Below, piece after piece: positions 60,441 to 64,000 of a stretch of DNA of 64,000 nt. A program made the translations under genes and the position numbers. The notes under the pieces are model-generated. The model saw only the letters and a list, made by a program, of their open reading frames with translations. It was not told the origin of the DNA and searched no databases. This DNA is from Bacteroidota bacterium (lineage in GTDB: Bacteria; Bacteroidota; Bacteroidia; Bacteroidales; F082). Each line of letters begins with the position of its first letter. The first letter of the stretch is position 1. The DNA lies in assembly GCA_016715945.1 (NCBI GenBank), contig JADJXJ010000001.1:434001-498000 (forward strand), read 5' to 3'.

Positions 60441-60846
60441 TCCCTTAAATGGCAAGGTGAACCCCCTGGCACCCTTCAGGGTGGAGGAGGGCTATTTCGA
60501 CGGGCTGGCAGAAACGACGGAACACAAGTTGCACGAAACGGAACGCAGGCGTGAGCTTTACATCCCGCGCGCAATTGCGGCCTCTTTTTTGCTCCTGCTC
60601 ACCCTTGGCACAGTACTTCTGTTTTGGCCAAACAGCAGCCCGCCGGCTCATAAGGAATTACTTGTAGCCGACATCCAAACCGATACAGAGCTTTGGATGC
60701 ACAGCGAATGGCTTCAGGATGAGACCAACGGACTGCAGGCCGATAGCGTAAAGCTCGAGGACTTTCTCTATCAGCAGTTGTTCGCAGGTGTGGAATTGAA
60801 AGAGTTAATGGAATTTTATTTTGAACAGGAAGAAAATGAGTTTTAA
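60427..60846 (+). CDS. Probable anti-sigma factor, single-pass membrane protein
   Basis: A 139-residue protein with a cytosolic N-terminal part (about 1-45), one membrane helix (about 48-66, AIAASFLLLLTLGTVLLFW) and an acidic outer domain. The N-terminal FRVEEGYFDGLAETTEHKL motif resembles the start of Bacteroidota anti-sigma-like proteins. It overlaps the sigma gene by 14 bases and the following Spy/CpxP-like gene by 26 bases. No zinc-binding (ZAS) HxxxCxxC motif is present, so it would bind the sigma in another way. The assignment rests on context and topology. Confidence 0.8.
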   Translation: MQSNDPLNGKVNPLAPFRVEEGYFDGLAETTEHKLHETERRRELYIPRAIAASFLLLLTLGTVLLFWPNSSPPAHKELLVADIQTDTELWMHSEWLQDETNGLQADSVKLEDFLYQQLFAGVELKELMEFYFEQEENEF

Positions 60847-61327
60847 TAACATGAGAACCAAAGTTATATTACCCAGTGTATTGTTTTTCATCTTGTTAAC
60901 CTTTATTGCACAGGCCCAGCCGGCTCAGCGGCCTTTTCGCGAACGGGTCGAAGCTGCCAGGGTGGCATACATCACCAAGAGCATGCAGCTGAGTCCGCAG
61001 GAGGCTCGCATATTCTGGCCTTTGTATGATGCTTACATGGCCAAGGTTCAGGAACAGCGACAACAAAGGCTTGAATTTCGGAGCGGGTTCGAAAGGCTCG
61101 ATGCCATGTCGGACGACGAAGTAAACAAAATGCTGGATGCGCGCATGGCACAGGCCGAAGCCATGCATAAGGCCCGCAAGGAATTCATCAGCCAATTGCG
61201 CAAAGACTTGTCGCCGCGCAAAGCAGCAATGTTTATCCGGGCAGAGGATGAATTTCAGCGCGAAGTCGTGGAACGCATCCGGCCCGAGGACGATAGGCCT
61301 TTGCCTCCGGCACGCCGGAGACCCTGA
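60821..61327 (+). CDS. Periplasmic Spy/CpxP-like protein
   Basis: A protein of up to 168 residues with a signal peptide (from an ATG at 60851, VILPSVLFFILLTFIAQAQ) and a mature helical part rich in Arg, Glu, Met and Ala. The LSPQEARIFWPLYDAYMAKVQEQR, MSDDEVNKMLDARMAQAEAMHKARKEFI and LSPRKAAMFIRAEDEFQREV segments follow the LxxxQ-type helices of the CpxP/Spy/CnrX group, chaperone-like sensors of envelope stress or metals. The overlap with the presumed anti-sigma gene suggests it is the periplasmic sensor that controls the sigma factor. It ends one base before the convergent DUF5063 gene. Confidence 0.82.
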   Translation: MNRKKMSFNNMRTKVILPSVLFFILLTFIAQAQPAQRPFRERVEAARVAYITKSMQLSPQEARIFWPLYDAYMAKVQEQRQQRLEFRSGFERLDAMSDDEVNKMLDARMAQAEAMHKARKEFISQLRKDLSPRKAAMFIRAEDEFQREVVERIRPEDDRPLPPARRRP

Positions 61328-61328
61328 T

Positions 61329-61871
61329 TCAGAACAGGTCGGTAAAATTGGTTTCGCCTTCGTTCGCCTGCCCGAAATATTTCTGGTGTATTACGGGCAG
61401 AAGGCGGGCAAGGCGAGGCCCCCAGTGTTCTGCAAACAAAACCTTGCACCCGGCTATGGCGTTTTCGCGCTTGGCCGGGTCTGCTTTTTTGAACAGGGTG
61501 ATAAAGTCTTTCAAATCCTGATACACATCGGCAAGGTGTTCGCTGATGCTGCCATTGAGGCTGGCCGGTTCGCCAAACTCGTTCTCGCCCACATAGGTGA
61601 ATTCATCCTCGAGGTCGAACAATGCCCTGAGGTCGAGAAAGATGCTGTCCCATTGTTCCTCAGTCACATACCTTTCGTCCGCTTCAGGATATTCCGGTTC
61701 GATATCGGGCAGCAGGGTTCCGCGCAAATAGAGCAGCGGAACAAACTTCAGCAGGTTACCAAATGCGATTTTGGGCTCCATGCCGGAGGCCTGTTCGATG
61801 AAACTGCAATACTCGGTGGCCACAGCGGCCATTTCGAGTACATTGCGCGACAAAGTAGGGTCGTCGGACAT
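61329..61871 (-). CDS. DUF5063 family protein
   Basis: A 180-residue acidic cytosolic protein matching the DUF5063 family of Bacteroidota (VLEMAAVATEYCSFIEQA at the start and LKDFITLFKKADPAKRENAI in the last third). Function is not known. It converges with the Spy/CpxP-like gene with a 1-base gap and is followed upstream by a 173-base region that ends with the terminator of the phosphoglucomutase gene. No operon partner is seen here. Confidence 0.85.
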   Translation of the reverse strand: MSDDPTLSRNVLEMAAVATEYCSFIEQASGMEPKIAFGNLLKFVPLLYLRGTLLPDIEPEYPEADERYVTEEQWDSIFLDLRALFDLEDEFTYVGENEFGEPASLNGSISEHLADVYQDLKDFITLFKKADPAKRENAIAGCKVLFAEHWGPRLARLLPVIHQKYFGQANEGETNFTDLF

Positions 61872-62003
61872 TAATTAGAGCTTAAGTTGTTTATTGTTAA
61901 TATGTTGCAAAACCAGCCCGGGTGTATTGCATTCCTTTGGGCAACGAAGTCAGGTTATGTATAATGCACTTATATACAATCTGTTAACTGCGATTGGAAA
62001 AAA

Positions 62004-62041
62004 ACAAAGTCCGGTCGGCATTTTTTGCCAACCGGACTTTA
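62004..62041 (-). terminator. Intrinsic terminator after the phosphosugar mutase gene
   Basis: AAAGTCCGGT (62006-62015) and ACCGGACTTT (62031-62040) pair, extended by GGCA/TGCC, and T-rich sequence follows on the minus strand. It starts 4 bases after the stop of the gene at 62045. Confidence 0.88.
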
Positions 62042-62044
62042 TCC

Positions 62045-63781
62045 TCAGATGCCCAGTGAAGCCAGCATGAGCTCGATCTGTTTGTCGAGTTGGGCCTCAA
62101 CCTGATGGTAATCTTCGACGCGTTCGAGTTTGCCTTTGACGCCGAAATAGAACTTAATTTTTGGTTCAGTGCCCGAGGGGCGCATGCTTATCTTGCTTCC
62201 ATCGGCTGTGAATAACTGAAGCACGTCCGATTTAGGCAGGTCAATAGGTTTTTCTTCGCCGGTGCGCAGGTCGCGGCTTATGCGGAGCAGGTAGTCTTTG
62301 ATCATCACCAGGGGCTGGCCTCCGATTTCTGCTGGGGGATTGTTCCTGAAGCGTTCCATCATGGCCTTGATTTCGGCTGCGCCTTGCATGCCTTTCTTTG
62401 TGACTGAGAGCAGTTTCTCGCGATAGAAGCCAAACTCCTTGTAAATTTCCTTGAGCATGCCAAACATGCCTTTGCCCTGTGCTTCGGCCCAGGCTGCTGT
62501 TTCGGCCAGCATCACGCAGGAGATCACGGCATCCTTGTCGCGCACAAAGTCGCCTACCAGGTAGCCATAGCTTTCCTCGCCTCCTCCGATGAATTTTTGC
62601 TGCCCCTCGAGCAACCTGATCACTTCGGCAATGTATTTAAAGCCGGTGAGCACGTCGTATTTTCCGACACCATATTTGTCGGCAATATCGAACAGCAGCT
62701 CTGAGGTGACAATGGTTTTAACGATATACTCTTTTCCGGTGAGCTTGCCGTTTTCGTGCCATTTGTGCAGCAGATAATAGATCAGCAGGCTGGCAGCCTG
62801 GTTGCCGTTGAGCAGGGCATATTGGCCCTTGTCGTCTTTCACGGCAATGCCCACGCGGTCGCCGTCGGGGTCGGTGGCCATCACAATGTGGGCATCTACT
62901 TCTTTGGCTTTTTCGATGGCCATGGCCAATGCGGCCGGCTCTTCCGGATTGGGTGAATGAACGGTGGGGAAATTGCCGTCGGGGATGTCCTGTGCCTCAA
63001 CGGTGAAAATGTTTCTGAAACCTACAGCGCGCAGGGCCTTGGGCACAAGCTTGACGGTGGAGCCGTGGATGGGCGTAAAAACGATGCGAAAATCATCTGC
63101 ATTGGCAATCAGCCCGGGCGACAAACTGAGTGCCTTGATTTCGTTGACATAGATATCATCGAAATCTTCACCCAGGGTGTGAATCAGTTCGGGTTGGGTC
63201 TGGAAGTTCACCTGGTCGGGGCTGCTGATTTTTTCTACTTCAGCAATTACGTTTTTATCGTGCGGAGGGATCAGCTGGCCGCCGTCATTCCAATAAGCTT
63301 TGTAGCCGTTATATTCTTTGGGGTTGTGCGAGGCTGTGATGACCACACCGCTGTGGCAGCCGAGACGGCGGATGGCAAAGGAGAGTTCCGGCGTGGGCCT
63401 GAGCGCATCGAACAGATAGACATGAATGCCGTTGGCCGAAAAAACTTCGGCGGTAATGCGCGCAAAATGGCTGCTGTTGTTGCGGCTGTCGTGGGCAATG
63501 GCCACCTTGAGCTGTTCACCGGGAAACATCTTTTGGATGTAGTTGGCAAGTCCCTGGGTGGCCATGGCAACGGTGTATCTGTTCATCCTGTTGGTGCCCA
63601 CGCCCATGATGCCACGCAATCCGCCTGTGCCGAATTCCAGGTTTCGGTAGAAACTTTCGGCCAGCTCGGCAGGGTCGTTATCGATCAGGTGTTGCACCTG
63701 CTGGCGCGTTTCTTCGTCGAAAGCGGGCGAAAGCCACGATTTTGCTTTTTCAAGAATCTGAGGGTCAATTTGTTGGCTCAT
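62045..63781 (-). CDS. Phosphoglucomutase/phosphomannomutase (PGM2-like)
   Basis: A 578-residue alpha-D-phosphohexomutase that moves the phosphate between C1 and C6 of sugar phosphates. The phosphoserine loop is TASHNPKEYNGYKAY (phosphoserine near residue 148), the metal loop is ATDPDGDRVG (near 300), the sugar loop is GGEESYG and the phosphate loop is RPSGTEPKIKFYF (near 530). The length and the N-terminal FGTGGLRGIMG segment fit the PGM2/PgcA-like group rather than the 450-residue PMM group. It starts by overlapping the end of an upstream GxxExxY gene by 4 bases. Confidence 0.94.
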   Translation of the reverse strand: MSQQIDPQILEKAKSWLSPAFDEETRQQVQHLIDNDPAELAESFYRNLEFGTGGLRGIMGVGTNRMNRYTVAMATQGLANYIQKMFPGEQLKVAIAHDSRNNSSHFARITAEVFSANGIHVYLFDALRPTPELSFAIRRLGCHSGVVITASHNPKEYNGYKAYWNDGGQLIPPHDKNVIAEVEKISSPDQVNFQTQPELIHTLGEDFDDIYVNEIKALSLSPGLIANADDFRIVFTPIHGSTVKLVPKALRAVGFRNIFTVEAQDIPDGNFPTVHSPNPEEPAALAMAIEKAKEVDAHIVMATDPDGDRVGIAVKDDKGQYALLNGNQAASLLIYYLLHKWHENGKLTGKEYIVKTIVTSELLFDIADKYGVGKYDVLTGFKYIAEVIRLLEGQQKFIGGGEESYGYLVGDFVRDKDAVISCVMLAETAAWAEAQGKGMFGMLKEIYKEFGFYREKLLSVTKKGMQGAAEIKAMMERFRNNPPAEIGGQPLVMIKDYLLRISRDLRTGEEKPIDLPKSDVLQLFTADGSKISMRPSGTEPKIKFYFGVKGKLERVEDYHQVEAQLDKQIELMLASLGI

Positions 63782-64000
63782 TGTGAAAGTTTTTTAGGGT
63801 TAATCACTTTTCTGAAACCATCAACAATACGTTCGGCCGATGGGTCGAGCAATATGCCCAGTTGGATACCAGTGAACGACAGAATGGTATTCAGCCGGGT
63901 AAGGTGGTAGGCAATATTTTCAGAGGTTTTTACAATTTCAACAACAACGTTTTCTTCTACGATGAGGTCGGCTACAAGACGTTCGTCAATTCTTATTCCT
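63778..64000 (-). CDS. GxxExxY-family protein, C-terminal part (runs off the window end)
   Basis: The last 73 or so codons of a protein, translated from the minus strand up to the window edge. The visible part, GIRIDERLVADLIVEENVVV through LNTILSFTGIQLGILLD to the end FRKVINPKKLSQ, matches the C-terminal half of the GxxExxY proteins (about 120-130 residues in full), which are common in Bacteroidota and of unknown function. The stop overlaps the ATG of the phosphosugar mutase gene (ATGA), which suggests coupled translation. The N-terminus with the GxxExxY signature lies outside the window. Confidence 0.8.
   Translation of the reverse strand, partial: GIRIDERLVADLIVEENVVVEIVKTSENIAYHLTRLNTILSFTGIQLGILLDPSAERIVDGFRKVINPKKLSQ

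Noticed and set aside
1..64000. CRISPR array, insertion sequence, prophage, toxin-antitoxin or defence island
   Set aside because: Reading both strands, I found no regularly spaced repeats, transposase, integrase, phage structural gene or known defence domain.

Overview
The window is a 64 kb piece of a chromosome from a member of the Bacteroidota, probably Bacteroidales-like. The evidence is the gene content (FeoA-FeoB fusion, DUF2723 membrane glycosyltransferase, LruC-domain protein, AsmA-like giant protein, many lipoproteins with a Cys at the end of a short signal peptide, bS16 with a long charged tail). Many genes are also preceded by the Bacteroidota-type promoter (TTG, about 20 bases, TAnnTTTG) rather than an E. 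coli-type promoter. G+C looks close to 50 %. There is no insertion sequence, phage gene, CRISPR array, rRNA gene or plasmid function. It reads as core genome with some accessory islands.

Layout. 1-4.9 kb (minus): 5' part of ligA, an Alg9/GT22-like membrane glycosyltransferase and an arginine deiminase in one tight run, then a ProXp-ala type tRNA editing protein. 5-6.1 kb: a His-rich lipoprotein with a TolB-like propeller. 6.2-12.3 kb: a DNA-repair and oxidative-stress block (uvrA; divergently an ECF sigma factor with a small protein, nth, bcp, recA). 12.3-19.2 kb: TPR protein, a peptide deformylase carrying a signal peptide together with a lipoprotein, aroC, an AsmA-like protein and a small membrane protein. 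19.2-21.7 kb: lysC-lysA operon. 21.9-25.5 kb: a large membrane hybrid histidine kinase. 25.5-29.1 kb: four-gene minus-strand operon (C26 amidotransferase lipoprotein, EamA permease, saccharopine-dehydrogenase-like enzyme, TrmH methylase). 29.2-31.4 kb: rpsP, rimM, trmN6-like gene and a small unknown. 31.6-33.5 kb: a Fur-family regulator and purA. 33.5-38.7 kb: rimP-nusA-infB operon with tRNA-Gln just upstream. 39-44.6 kb: DUF2723 protein, Kef-type antiporter, DCC-family protein. 44.7-49 kb: cdaA, rhodanese, orphan Hpt, feoAB. 49.1-54.1 kb: C69 dipeptidase, LruC protein, small lipoprotein. 54.3-58 kb: soluble hybrid kinase with receiver domains at both ends. 58.2-61.9 kb: SDR, unknown lipoprotein, ECF sigma / membrane protein / Spy-CpxP-like protein, DUF5063. 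62-64 kb: phosphoglucomutase/phosphomannomutase and the end of a GxxExxY protein.

How the parts work together. The largest themes are information processing (ligA, uvrA, nth, recA, rpsP, rimM, rimP, nusA, infB, tRNA-Gln, RNA methylases), biosynthesis (aroC, lysC, lysA, purA) and envelope sensing (two hybrid kinases, an orphan Hpt, an ECF sigma factor with its presumed anti-sigma and periplasmic sensor). The least explained items are the exported peptide deformylase and its lipoprotein partner, the C26-EamA-dehydrogenase operon, the LruC pair, a Fur homologue without its usual cysteine pairs, and a terminator-like hairpin in the rimP-nusA-infB leader. I see no clear multi-gene defence or mobile system. 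Gene starts were adjusted where a long upstream extension ran through a promoter or a neighbouring gene.
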